Assembly: GCF_002115825.1 (NCBI RefSeq)
Contig: NZ_JFJZ01000020.1
Coordinates: forward strand, 1 to 64,000
Direction of reading: 5' to 3'
Length of the DNA stretch: 64,000 nucleotides
DNA from: Thalassospira sp. MCCC 1A01428
GTDB lineage: Bacteria; Pseudomonadota; Alphaproteobacteria; Rhodospirillales; Thalassospiraceae
Shown here: piece after piece, positions 35,036 through 43,298 of the stretch
Layout: each line of letters starts with the position of its first letter
Position numbering within the stretch: the stretch's first letter is position 1
The notes under the pieces: model-generated
Databases searched by the model: none
What the model was told of the DNA's origin: nothing
What the model saw: the letters and a program-made list of their open reading frames with translations, nothing else
Program-made: the position numbers and the translations under genes

Positions 35036-36226
35036 TTACATTTTGCACTCGGAGGCGTAGGCATCGACATGGTTTGAAAATACCTTGCCGACCAGTTTAT
35101 TGGTAAAGCCACCATCGGGATCGGCGACAACCTCGCGGACATAGAAATCCTGAATCGGATGATTGTTATTGCCAAATTTGAAATTCCCTCGAACCGAGGT
35201 AAAGTCGGCTTTTTTCAAAGCGGCACGGAAATCATCCTTTTTGGACATATCACCTTCCACAGCAGCAATGGCACTGCCAATCAGATTGGCGGCATCATAT
35301 CCCTGAACCGAATACAGGCTGGGTTTTGCACCGTATTTTGCGACATAACCGGCAACAAATTTCTTTGATGCCTCGTTATCCATATCGGGCGACCAATGGG
35401 ATGTGTTTTTCATGCCCACCGCGGCCTCGCCAACGGCATCAACCAAATGTTCATCGGCTGAAAAAGCCGGGCCAAACAACGGAATTTCGTCTTTCAAGCC
35501 AGCCTGGGCATATTGTTTAATAAAATTAATGCCCATGCCACCGGGATAGAAGAAAAATACTGCGTCGGGCTTTGCGGCACGCAGGGATGCAATTTCAGCG
35601 GCATAGTCTGTTTGACCAAGTTTGGTGTAAACTTCGTCGGCGATATCGCCTTTGTAATACCGCTTGAAGCCTGCCAGGGCGTCTTTACCCGCCGGGTAAT
35701 TCGGGGCGAGCAGATAAACTTTCTTAAAGCCCTGATCCTGCACATACTGGCCCATGGCTTCGTGAATATTGTCGTTCTGATAGGCGGCATTAAAATAATT
35801 GGCATCACATTTCGCACCCGCCAGCACACTGGGGCCGGCATTGGTGGAAATATAAATCATGCCATCGCGTACCACCTTGGGCACCACGGCCATCGCGACA
35901 TTGGAAAAGATAATGCCGGTCATAAGATCAACATGTTCGCTTTCCATCATGCGGGTCGCAATTTGACGCGCACTTTCGGGTTTCAAACCATCATCCTCGA
36001 CGATCAAATCAATGTCCGAGCCGCCAAGTTTGCCATCATGTTCGGAAATTGCCAGTTCAAATCCCTTGCGCATATCATCACCCAAATAGCCTGCCCCAGT
36101 CGAAAGGGTGGTGATCATGCCAATTTTAACGGGTTCGGCCGCCTGTGCGGAAATCCCCGCCACACAGGTGCCCATCATCAGTGTTGCCACCCCTAAAAGG
36201 GCTGCCTTTTTGCTTTTTGCCAACAT
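35036..36226 (-). CDS. livK: Branched-chain amino acid-type ABC transporter binding protein
   Basis: This 397-aa periplasmic protein has a cleavable signal peptide (about 1-29, ending AQA-A) and the type I receptor fold starting VKIGMITTLSTGAGYLGDDMRKGFELA. AGGGAGA precedes the ATG at 36226. It is the first gene of the importer operon. Relatives bind amino acids, amides or aromatic acids; the catabolic genes downstream argue for a substrate other than simple branched-chain amino acids. Palindromes upstream (36330-36373) are likely operators. Confidence 0.88.
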   Translation of the reverse strand: MLAKSKKAALLGVATLMMGTCVAGISAQAAEPVKIGMITTLSTGAGYLGDDMRKGFELAISEHDGKLGGSDIDLIVEDDGLKPESARQIATRMMESEHVDLMTGIIFSNVAMAVVPKVVRDGMIYISTNAGPSVLAGAKCDANYFNAAYQNDNIHEAMGQYVQDQGFKKVYLLAPNYPAGKDALAGFKRYYKGDIADEVYTKLGQTDYAAEIASLRAAKPDAVFFFYPGGMGINFIKQYAQAGLKDEIPLFGPAFSADEHLVDAVGEAAVGMKNTSHWSPDMDNEASKKFVAGYVAKYGAKPSLYSVQGYDAANLIGSAIAAVEGDMSKKDDFRAALKKADFTSVRGNFKFGNNNHPIQDFYVREVVADPDGGFTNKLVGKVFSNHVDAYASECKM

Positions 36227-36329
36227 CTTACAGTCTCCCTGAAGCCTGATTTTGAAGAGTTTGTTTTGATTTGTTTTTGTTGCCTTTCTATTCATCCCCA
36301 ATTCGCGCGCCGTTGCAATAACCAGTTTG

Positions 36330-36373
36330 TTTAAGCTTAAAGTTTTTTTATTTCTTCTACGTATAAATACGTA
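36330..36373. promoter_or_regulatory. Two palindromes in the livK/NTF2-like divergent promoter region
   Basis: TTTAAGCTTAAA (36330-36341) is a perfect 12-bp palindrome. TACGTAT-AA-ATACGTA (36358-36373) has perfect 7-bp arms. Their centres are 30 bp apart, close to three helical turns. No regulator gene is adjacent, so the protein that would bind is unknown. Both lie about 100-130 bp from the two divergent starts. Confidence 0.5.
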
Positions 36374-36462
36374 CTTTTTGCCCATATTCCTGTCATCAGC
36401 ACTGGAAAAATGGCACAGTGCGCCGCTGAAAAATGTAATACTGCCAAGAACAGGGACCCATT

Positions 36463-36951
36463 ATGACAGCCGATCAAACCTGCCCGTTCCCCACCAAGGA
36501 TGCCGACCGCAATGCCATTTGGGACATGCTTGTCCCGCGCGATATCACCGCCTTTGTGCTGGCAGACTGGTCACTGGTGGAAAATGATTTTGCAGCCAAC
36601 GGCTTTTACGGGATTGATGCCCACACATCAGCCAATCCTGATGACTGGACGCTGGCCTTTCCCGACTTGTTAGCCTATCGAGAAACATGGCTTTCCCAAG
36701 CGCATGCCAGCCAAAACACCGACTACGCCGAACCGTTATTTGATGCCGTTTTTGCCGCCACAAAACTGGAACAGATTGAAATTAACGGCGACCGTGCCCT
36801 TGCCCGCAAACATTTTAACGGCAGCATTAAAAAATCCGACGGCAGCGAAGACCGCCTTTTGTGGAAAACGCATTATTATTGCCAAAAAGGTGCCGATGGA
36901 AAATGGCGCATCACCGGATTCATCGGCTATTTACCCAATAACGACGTCTAA
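36463..36951 (+). CDS. NTF2/SnoaL-like protein of unknown function
   Basis: This 162-aa protein has an NTF2-like alpha+beta-barrel pattern. An N-terminal helical part (VLADWSLVENDFAANGFYGIDAH) is followed by strands ending GADGKWRITGFIGYLP, as in DUF4440/SnoaL-like domains. Such domains bind or isomerise small molecules; no catalytic residues can be assigned. AGGGA lies before the ATG. It is divergent from the Liv-type operon and ends at a strong bidirectional terminator. Confidence 0.7.
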   Translation: MTADQTCPFPTKDADRNAIWDMLVPRDITAFVLADWSLVENDFAANGFYGIDAHTSANPDDWTLAFPDLLAYRETWLSQAHASQNTDYAEPLFDAVFAATKLEQIEINGDRALARKHFNGSIKKSDGSEDRLLWKTHYYCQKGADGKWRITGFIGYLPNNDV

Positions 36952-36957
36952 TACGGC

Positions 36958-36993
36958 AAAACGGCATTCCCGATAAAACAGGAATGCCGTTTT
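36958..36993. terminator. Bidirectional terminator
   Basis: A perfect 13-bp stem (36958-36970 with 36981-36993) has a 10-base loop. The A-run on the left and T-run on the right make it a U-tailed terminator in both directions. It serves the NTF2-like gene (plus) and the D-serine-dehydratase-like gene (minus). Confidence 0.9.
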
Positions 36994-37024
36994 TTGTGTT
37001 CCAACCCTGCAACGACGTGCAGAT

Positions 37025-38089
37025 TTAAACCATTTTGCCCCGTGCGGCGACAAAGGCAGGGTTTTCGAAAATACCGTTTCGGCACAGTTGCACATAATCG
37101 AACATGTTGCTGACCACACACACATGATTGGGAATAATCTGTATCCGTTGACCAATTTTGAAAGGCTGACTTTCCGGATCAAATGTCAAAATGCCGTGTT
37201 CTTCGCTCAGCGACTTTACCGTCACGTCACCATGACCAACAACATGGCCAAAATGCTCCAACCCGAACAAATCGGATGTTAAAGCCTTTGACCCGGCATC
37301 AATAATTGCCCTGCCCGGTGCCGGTAACGACACGATTTCGCTCAGCACACGCAAGGCACAATCTTCTTCCAGACAACCGCCGCGCGCCATTACCGATTTG
37401 TCGTTATAAATATAGGTTCCGATGCGATATTCGGTCACGACCGGGGCTTCATGCGCCTGCCACATATCGGGCGTGCCGCCCGAACTGCGCACCGGGCATT
37501 CCAGCCCGGATTTTGCGCATTCATCCATCGCATCCCGAAAAAATTTCTCTACCTTTGCCATACCGCCATTAGGCGGATACGTCATCAAGCCAATAAACTT
37601 CAAACCCGCGAGGTTATCGACAATGCGGGCCAGACTGGCGGCGTCCGCAGGGGATTGGACCCCACAACGACCAGCACCGGTATCGCATTCCACCAGCACT
37701 TCCAGCGGTTGTTCGCGACCTGAAAATGCATCTGACAGGCCTTGCGCCACTGTTTCGCTATCAACAACCACGCGCAGCAAATCAATGCGATCCGCCAGAG
37801 CGCGCAACCGGGCGAGTTTACGGGCCCCAAGAATATTATAGGTAATCAGAATATCGCCGATACCCGCATCTGCCATAACCTCGGCCTCGCCGATTTTCTG
37901 ACAGGTAATGCCCTTGGCCCCGACCGCAATTTGCTGCAAGGCAAAGTCGGGGATTTTGTGGGTTTTAATATGCGGACGCAAGGCAATGCCATGTTCGTCG
38001 CAATATTCCTGAAACGTACGAAGATTGCGTTCGACGCAATCAAGATCGACGATGGCACAGGGTGTGTCGAGTTCGGCAAATTCGGTCAT
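37025..38089 (-). CDS. D-serine dehydratase-like/D-threonine aldolase family PLP enzyme
   Basis: This 354-aa fold-type III PLP enzyme has an alanine racemase-like barrel. The PLP lysine lies in LRPHIKTHKIPD (K42 is the likely one). The metal site near the C-terminus reads NHVC with H322 and C324. In characterised relatives a His-x-Cys pair marks zinc-dependent D-serine or D-threo-3-hydroxyaspartate dehydratases, while D-threonine aldolases have His-x-Asp. This points to dehydration giving an enamine and then a keto acid. It is the last gene of the TRAP-M81 operon, with a ridA gene nearby to hydrolyse enamines. Confidence 0.85.
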   Translation of the reverse strand: MTEFAELDTPCAIVDLDCVERNLRTFQEYCDEHGIALRPHIKTHKIPDFALQQIAVGAKGITCQKIGEAEVMADAGIGDILITYNILGARKLARLRALADRIDLLRVVVDSETVAQGLSDAFSGREQPLEVLVECDTGAGRCGVQSPADAASLARIVDNLAGLKFIGLMTYPPNGGMAKVEKFFRDAMDECAKSGLECPVRSSGGTPDMWQAHEAPVVTEYRIGTYIYNDKSVMARGGCLEEDCALRVLSEIVSLPAPGRAIIDAGSKALTSDLFGLEHFGHVVGHGDVTVKSLSEEHGILTFDPESQPFKIGQRIQIIPNHVCVVSNMFDYVQLCRNGIFENPAFVAARGKMV

Positions 38090-38105
38090 TCTTTACTCGA
38101 TTTCA

Positions 38106-39572
38106 TCATGATGCTGTTGCAAACGGATCATCTACAATCGGCCAGACTTGACGCGTCAAATGTTTATACCCGTTTGTTTTCGGGTCTGACGGATACGGCC
38201 CGTGAACATTTACATAGATAATCTCGCCCGCGATTTTGGCAAATGCATCGTAGAAGTGATTGGTGGATTTGATAAACAGATAATTCTTTGCTTTAGGGTC
38301 AACGCCCATATTGGCAAAAAGATCCGGGTCAAAACTTTGCGCCCGGTTGCTGTTTAAAATCACCTCTCCACCATCTGGCAATTCAATCAACGCGCAATCG
38401 CCCAATGGCACAATGCTGTCGCCAAAACTTTGCCAGGAATTGCGCTGCAATTTTTTCACCCGAACAACGGCATCAACCGGGGCGCCCCCGGTCGAGGAGG
38501 TTTTACCGCCAAACCGCAACGGCAAGACACCGCCCTCACCTGCAGAAAAGCAGATCCGCACGGCCATCGGGTCCCATATCGTGCCAAAGGCATAGTTCTT
38601 CAGGCCACTATTCATGACCCGGCCTAGCAACAACGTCGAATCACCCGGCACGCCCCCGCCAGGGTTATCCCACACATCGGCGATCACAACCGGCGTTGCG
38701 ATAATGTCAGGCAATTTTGCCATCGCCTGTTCCGGGGTAATAAAATCGGGCCGGGTGGTGCCACGAAAACCAAACAGCTCCATCCCCAGATCCTTGGCTG
38801 TCTGTGTTGCCAGATCAGGTTTATTATCGGTAATGACGATAACATGAGACCCGATTTCGGGCACATCCCCTGCCATAAAACCATGAATGACCGAGATCGA
38901 CAAAATGCCATTATGACCTTCCATGGCTTTGATCCGGTCAACAAAAGACCGCATGGGTTCACGCGAGGTCGGCAGAACCTCGATCATTTTGCAATCAAAC
39001 ACGGCTTTGACCGGTTTGATTTCCCCGCGAATTGTCCGCAAAACCAGATCAACCGTTGCCGCACCGGCCTCGACAAAATCTGTGTGGGGAAATTCCTTAA
39101 ACGCGACCAGGACATCAGCGGCATTAAAGCGCCTGGCGCTTAAATGGCTGTGCGGATCAAAGCTGGCACCAATCACGACGTCAGGACCAACAATGTCCCG
39201 CACGGATTGTAACAAATCCCCTTCACAATCGAGGTAATCCTGCGCGACCATCGCCCCATGTAAACCAAGCACAACGCCATCTACCGGCATGGCGGCTTTT
39301 AGCTGTGCCAGCACTTCGTCGCGCAGATATTCATAGGTATCACGGTTCACGATCCCGCCTGGTTCGGCCCAGGTTGCTGTACCTTCAATCAGGTCCCATC
39401 CTTCGGCCTTTGCACGTGCGCGCGCAACGGTAAACACCGCACTGCACAATGTAGGCGTTTCGGGGTGGTCCCCCGGGCCTGCATAAAAACTTTCGCGGAA
39501 ATCGGAAATATCGGTGCGCAGGGGTGAAAACGTGTTGGTTTCAGTCGCGATGGAAGCGCAAAAAATTCGCAT
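38106..39572 (-). CDS. M81-family metallopeptidase (MlrC-like)
   Basis: This 488-aa protein matches the microcystinase C (MlrC) family. It has the start MRIFCASIATETNTFSPL, VLGLHGAMVAQDYLDCEGDLL, the metal-binding segment GASFDPHSHLS and DVWDNPGGGVPGDSTLLL. Homologues occur widely in catabolic clusters where microcystin is not the substrate, so hydrolysis of a small unusual peptide or amide is more likely. AAGGA precedes the ATG at 39572. It lies between the TRAP binding protein and the D-serine-dehydratase-like gene. Confidence 0.87.
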   Translation of the reverse strand: MRIFCASIATETNTFSPLRTDISDFRESFYAGPGDHPETPTLCSAVFTVARARAKAEGWDLIEGTATWAEPGGIVNRDTYEYLRDEVLAQLKAAMPVDGVVLGLHGAMVAQDYLDCEGDLLQSVRDIVGPDVVIGASFDPHSHLSARRFNAADVLVAFKEFPHTDFVEAGAATVDLVLRTIRGEIKPVKAVFDCKMIEVLPTSREPMRSFVDRIKAMEGHNGILSISVIHGFMAGDVPEIGSHVIVITDNKPDLATQTAKDLGMELFGFRGTTRPDFITPEQAMAKLPDIIATPVVIADVWDNPGGGVPGDSTLLLGRVMNSGLKNYAFGTIWDPMAVRICFSAGEGGVLPLRFGGKTSSTGGAPVDAVVRVKKLQRNSWQSFGDSIVPLGDCALIELPDGGEVILNSNRAQSFDPDLFANMGVDPKAKNYLFIKSTNHFYDAFAKIAGEIIYVNVHGPYPSDPKTNGYKHLTRQVWPIVDDPFATAS

Positions 39573-39645
39573 ACCCGGGTCCTTCTTGGTCTTTGTTTTG
39601 GGTAAATGGATCAAGGAAATAGAATAAAAATAATCAGACAGTTCA

Positions 39646-39691
39646 TAAAAGGGTGGCGGGAGGGAACCGGGAGGAAGCCCCCTCCCCGCCA
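39646..39691 (-). terminator. Intra-operon terminator-like hairpin after dctP
   Basis: The arms 39680-39691 and 39654-39664 form an 11-bp GC-rich stem with a single bulged base. It is followed on the minus strand by CCCTTTTATG. It sits between dctP and the M81 gene and probably gives partial termination, keeping the binding protein in excess over the enzymes. Confidence 0.65.
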
Positions 39692-39699
39692 GACAGAAA

Positions 39700-40758
39700 T
39701 TAATCTGTCAGATATTGTTTTTCGTTGGCTTTCTTGACTTCAGTCTTAAACAGGTCAAGCAATTTAACACCATCTTCGCCAAGGGTTTCCTTGACGTGTT
39801 TTTCCATCACCGGCTGGGTAACTTCCTTGAACTGTTCGCGCTCTTCCGGGGTCAGGGCATCGATTTCCATTTTGCCCATCAGACCTTTAAGACCACGATC
39901 AGATGCTTCGATCACGCGCGATACGCCACGGCTGGCAACAACACAGGATTGTGCAGCATAACGGATAATGCGCTGCTGATCTTTGGTCAGATCATCCCAG
40001 AATGCTTTGGACAGCATCATGGTGTAGGGCGAGAACAAATGGTTGGTCAGGGTCAGGTATTTCTGTACTTCGTTAAACTTCGCGAAGGTAACAGTCGGAA
40101 CCGGGTTCATCTGACCATCAATCACGCCGGTCTGAAGGCCGGCATACACTTCGCCCCATGCCATCGGGTAGGCTTCAGCACCCAGTGCCTGCATGATTTT
40201 CTGATGTGACGGCAGGGCCATGGTACGAATACGAACGCCCTTGAAATCTTCCAGGTTTTTGATCGGGTGCTGCGAATTGGTCACAGCAAAGAACCCGCCA
40301 GTATCTGGGAAACCCAAAACTTCCACATCACCCAGGGTGGCTTCGATGTCTTTGGCCAAAGCCACACCAAACGGCCCGTCATAGACGTCATAGGTGGCAG
40401 CGTTGCTATCAAATGCAAATGGCAGGTTCAAAACGTCAATGCGCGGGTAATAAGATGCGATGGCGCCGGTCGAGGTCAGCGTTGCCTGAATAAGGCCATC
40501 ACGCACCATCTGGACATGTTCGGCAGCCGAACCCAGCTGGTTGGACGGATAAACTTCAACCTTGATCGCACCATTGGTGTCGGCTTCGACGATATTGGCG
40601 AAAACTGCGGTGCAGGCCTGGGCCGGGTTTTCAAACGGGTCCAGCTTATTGTCGTGGGCGAATTTCAAAATTTTGGCTTCGGCGTGGGCGGTGCCCATGG
40701 TGCCTGCCAGCAGTGCCGTCGCAGCCATAGCGGCCCCGAAACGTTTGAATGTGTTCAT
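39700..40758 (-). CDS. dctP: TRAP transporter binding protein DctP
   Basis: This 352-aa periplasmic receptor has a signal peptide (cleavage after AHA near residue 26). The DctP-fold blocks include FKGVRIRTMALPSHQKIMQALGAEAYPMAWGEVY and YAGLQTGVIDGQMNPVPT, with the arginine (R in VRIR) that binds the substrate carboxylate. AGGAGAGG precedes the ATG. It lies downstream of dctM rather than upstream, the order here being dctQ-dctM-dctP. Confidence 0.92.
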   Translation of the reverse strand: MNTFKRFGAAMAATALLAGTMGTAHAEAKILKFAHDNKLDPFENPAQACTAVFANIVEADTNGAIKVEVYPSNQLGSAAEHVQMVRDGLIQATLTSTGAIASYYPRIDVLNLPFAFDSNAATYDVYDGPFGVALAKDIEATLGDVEVLGFPDTGGFFAVTNSQHPIKNLEDFKGVRIRTMALPSHQKIMQALGAEAYPMAWGEVYAGLQTGVIDGQMNPVPTVTFAKFNEVQKYLTLTNHLFSPYTMMLSKAFWDDLTKDQQRIIRYAAQSCVVASRGVSRVIEASDRGLKGLMGKMEIDALTPEEREQFKEVTQPVMEKHVKETLGEDGVKLLDLFKTEVKKANEKQYLTD

Positions 40759-40799
40759 AACACCTCTCCTGATTGGATTGATTTTCATTGCGCCCCAAA

Positions 40800-40841
40800 A
40801 TCACCCTGTCCCCCAGGGTGATCCGCCCGGGGCCAGGGCGG
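40800..40841. repeat. Two adjacent hairpins between dctM and dctP
   Basis: ATCACCCTG/CAGGGTGAT (40800-40808 with 40814-40822) and CCGCCC/GGGCGG (40823-40828 with 40836-40841) form back-to-back stems in the 109-bp gap. Neither has a U-tract. They may stabilise the dctP message at its 5' side. Confidence 0.5.
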
Positions 40842-40867
40842 AAAACCGTAACGTCGTTACATTGGGG

Positions 40868-42148
40868 TTATCGGAACCCCAACAATCTGGGCACCAGAAG
40901 CGCCAGATCGGACCAGAAAGCGAACAACAACAGCACCCCGATTTCAGCAATCAGGAAGGGCCACAACTGCGCCGCAATTTTTTCAAGTTTTTCACCTGTC
41001 ACTGATGCCAGCACAAACAGGCAGGCCCCCACCGGTGGCGTCATAAGGGAAATGTTAAGCGCCAGCACAAAGATGATGCCTGCATGGATCGGGTCCATAC
41101 CGATTTGCACGGTTAACGGCACCAGAACCGGGGCCAGAATGATCAGAATGGCGTTGATATCCATCACCATGCCGATCGCCATCAACAACCCGACAATCAT
41201 TAAAATGACCATGTAAGGATTGCTTGAAACGCCCAGTACGGCCGCGGCAACTTCTTGCGGGATGCGGTTAAAGCTAAGCCACCAGCCCAGGATCGAGGCA
41301 AAGGCGATGATGATGAAAATCACCCCTGTCACACGTGCCGTTCTGATCAGCATCTGGATAAAATCGGCCACAGTCAGGGCACGATACACAAACACGCCAA
41401 TGAACAGGGCATAGGCCACCGCGACAGATGCCGCTTCGGTAGGCGTTACAATCCCCCCCAAAATACCCCCCAGAATGATCAGGGGCATGATCAGGGCCGA
41501 AATGGATGATTTAAAGATTTTCCAGATTTCAAGCAGACTGGCGCGGCGTTCTTCCTTGGGCAGATTTTTACGACGCGCAGTCACGGCAATCACCGTCATG
41601 CAGATCAGACAAATCATCAGGCCAGGTAAAATACCCGCAGCAAACAAGCCCCCGATTGAAACACCCATTAGCGAGCCATACACAACCATCAAACCGGACG
41701 GCGGAATGGTTGGCCCGATTATGGAACCCGCAGCGGTGACCGCACAGGCATAATCGCGGCGATATCCACGTTCGACCATGGCAGGAACCAATGTTTTGCC
41801 AAAGGCCGCCGCATCGGCAGTCGCCGCCCCGGTAAGGCCTGCAAAGAACACACTGGCCAACATATTGGTATGGGCCAGCCCCCCGCGAAAATGACCGACC
41901 AGGGATTGGGCGAATTTGACCAGCCGGCTGGTAATGCCGATATGGTTCATGATTTCGCCAGCCAGAATAAAGAACGGCATGGCAAGAAACGGAAACACAT
42001 TCAGCCCGTTAAAAACCTTGCTGGGGCCCTGCACCAGAAACAGCCCCCCGCCCATGTCATAAAGACCTGCCACACCGGCAACGCCAAGGGCAAAGCCGAT
42101 TGGCATGCCCAAAACCATTAGAACAACAAAAATAATGGCGATGATCAT
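40868..42148 (-). CDS. dctM: TRAP transporter large permease DctM
   Basis: This 426-aa protein has about twelve membrane segments. It has the DctM signatures FLAMPFFILAGEIMNHIGIT, GLTGAATADAAAFG and GPTIPPSGLMVVYG. It forms the sodium-coupled import channel with DctQ, and its start overlaps the dctQ stop by four bases (ATGA). Its substrate is set by DctP. Confidence 0.93.
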   Translation of the reverse strand: MIIAIIFVVLMVLGMPIGFALGVAGVAGLYDMGGGLFLVQGPSKVFNGLNVFPFLAMPFFILAGEIMNHIGITSRLVKFAQSLVGHFRGGLAHTNMLASVFFAGLTGAATADAAAFGKTLVPAMVERGYRRDYACAVTAAGSIIGPTIPPSGLMVVYGSLMGVSIGGLFAAGILPGLMICLICMTVIAVTARRKNLPKEERRASLLEIWKIFKSSISALIMPLIILGGILGGIVTPTEAASVAVAYALFIGVFVYRALTVADFIQMLIRTARVTGVIFIIIAFASILGWWLSFNRIPQEVAAAVLGVSSNPYMVILMIVGLLMAIGMVMDINAILIILAPVLVPLTVQIGMDPIHAGIIFVLALNISLMTPPVGACLFVLASVTGEKLEKIAAQLWPFLIAEIGVLLLFAFWSDLALLVPRLLGFR

Positions 42149-42666
42149 TCCGCGCCCTCCGTCAGATCGACCGGGATGTAGCGCCCCTGATCGCGCAGGG
42201 CGACCAGCAACAACTGAATAGCCGCAAGCAAAGCTGAAACCGGCACGGCGGCATATGGAAGGGCCAGCGTCATGCCAAAGATCATGGCGTGGCGTTTCAT
42301 GCCACCAACAGCAAAATCAAACCCGTAAAATGCCAGGTAAATAAATGCCGCAAGTGCAATGATATCGACGGCAAACAGGACTGTGCGCTGTAGTGCCATG
42401 GGCAGGTTAAGAACAAACAGGCCAATGCCAATATGTTCACGCCGGGCAATACCAGCTGAAACCGCCAGCAATGCAGCCCAGATCATAAGATATCGCGCCA
42501 GTTCCTCGGGCCAGTTCAATTGCCAGTGAACAAGGTAGCGGTCAACCACACCCAGCCAGACATCAAGCACCAGGGCCAGCATTAAAACGGCAATAATCCG
42601 CTCCACACCCCAGTTCAGTCCGTTGCTAAGCGTCCGGGCAGAAGCCTCAACGCGCTGCAAACCCAT
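42145..42666 (-). CDS. dctQ: TRAP transporter small permease DctQ
   Basis: This 173-aa membrane protein has four hydrophobic segments and the conserved WPEELARYLMIWAALLAVSAGI block near the second helix. GGAGA precedes the ATG. It is the first gene of the TRAP-M81-D-serine-dehydratase-like operon, transcribed from the region that holds three GTAG-N5-CTAC sites. Confidence 0.92.
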   Translation of the reverse strand: MGLQRVEASARTLSNGLNWGVERIIAVLMLALVLDVWLGVVDRYLVHWQLNWPEELARYLMIWAALLAVSAGIARREHIGIGLFVLNLPMALQRTVLFAVDIIALAAFIYLAFYGFDFAVGGMKRHAMIFGMTLALPYAAVPVSALLAAIQLLLVALRDQGRYIPVDLTEGAE

Positions 42667-42691
42667 TTTTTGTCTCCACTGATTAGGTGTT

Positions 42692-42706
42692 TGTATTTTT
42701 CCTACA
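42692..42706. promoter_or_regulatory. Operator copy 1, TGTAT-N5-CTACA
   Basis: TGTATTTTTCCTACA is an imperfect copy (one base off in the left half) of the dyad found twice more in this promoter region. It lies 26 bp upstream of the dctQ start. The RpiR regulator encoded at 43299 is the likely binder. Confidence 0.5.
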
Positions 42707-42721
42707 CTTTGGTCACATAAT

Positions 42722-42736
42722 TGTAGCTTGTCTACA
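42722..42736. promoter_or_regulatory. Operator copy 2, TGTAG-N5-CTACA
   Basis: TGTAGCTTGTCTACA has perfect 5-bp arms. Its centre is 30 bp from copy 1 and 74 bp from copy 3, roughly three and seven helical turns, so proteins bound at all three sites would sit on the same DNA face. Confidence 0.6.
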
Positions 42737-42795
42737 TATTTTTCTAGAAAATCCGATAAAACTAGCGCAAATTAAAATCAATCACCCTTCAAATA

Positions 42796-42810
42796 AGTAG
42801 CTAAGCTACT
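42796..42810. promoter_or_regulatory. Operator copy 3, AGTAG-N5-CTACT
   Basis: AGTAGCTAAGCTACT has perfect arms and is part of a longer 17-bp dyad (42795-42811). It lies 39 bp upstream of the ridA start and shares the GTAG-N5-CTAC core with copy 2. Confidence 0.6.
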
Positions 42811-42849
42811 TTTGCGGCAAAAACATCTATCAAAATCAAGGAGATTTTC

Positions 42850-43236
42850 ATGACGATCAAACATTTCGGGAATGAACGCAGTGGTGCTGGCGGGCAGAAG
42901 CTGCCGTTTTCGCCTGCAGTACGTGCAGGTGATTTTGTATATATTTCCGGTCAGGTTGCCATGCAGGAAAATGGTGAAATTGAATATGGCAGCATCGAAG
43001 CACAGACACGCCGCACGATGGAAAATATCAAATCTGCGCTGGCATTGGCCGATTGCACGCTGGACGACGTATTTAAAATGACCGTCTGGCTGGATGATAC
43101 CCGCGATTTTTGGACTTTTAACCGGGTTTATGCCGAATTTTTCCCTGGTGAACGCCCGGCACGCTCAACCGTACAGGCAAAACTGATGGTCGATGCCAAA
43201 ATCGAAATCGAGGCTATCGCCTATAAACCTGAATGA
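42850..43236 (+). CDS. RidA-family enamine/imine deaminase
   Basis: This 128-aa YjgF-family protein has an intact active-site arginine (RPARSTVQAKL) and a following glutamate in KIEIEAIAYK. AAGGAG lies before the ATG. It is divergent from the TRAP operon that contains the D-serine-dehydratase-like enzyme, whose predicted product is a 2-aminoacrylate-type enamine. Those are the natural RidA substrates. It is therefore likely the detoxifying partner of that enzyme and probably co-regulated with it through the GTAG-N5-CTAC sites. Confidence 0.9.
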   Translation: MTIKHFGNERSGAGGQKLPFSPAVRAGDFVYISGQVAMQENGEIEYGSIEAQTRRTMENIKSALALADCTLDDVFKMTVWLDDTRDFWTFNRVYAEFFPGERPARSTVQAKLMVDAKIEIEAIAYKPE

Positions 43237-43243
43237 TGGTAGC

Positions 43244-43279
43244 AATCAACAGGGTGCCGCAAAACGCACCCTGTTGATT
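43244..43279 (+). repeat. Strong hairpin between ridA and the RpiR gene
   Basis: A perfect 14-bp stem (43244-43257 with 43266-43279) has an 8-base loop. The right side is followed by AAAAAC rather than Ts, so it is not a standard intrinsic terminator for plus-strand transcription. It may be a 3' stabiliser or processing site for the ridA message. Confidence 0.7.
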
Positions 43280-43298
43280 AAAAACCGGGACACTTCAC

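Noticed and set aside
35513-36196. 227-codon antisense open frame in livK
   Set aside because: It lies opposite a clear binding-protein gene with signal peptide; no family resemblance.
37025-38089. D-threonine aldolase as product name
   Set aside because: The metal motif is His-x-Cys rather than His-x-Asp, which favours a dehydratase.
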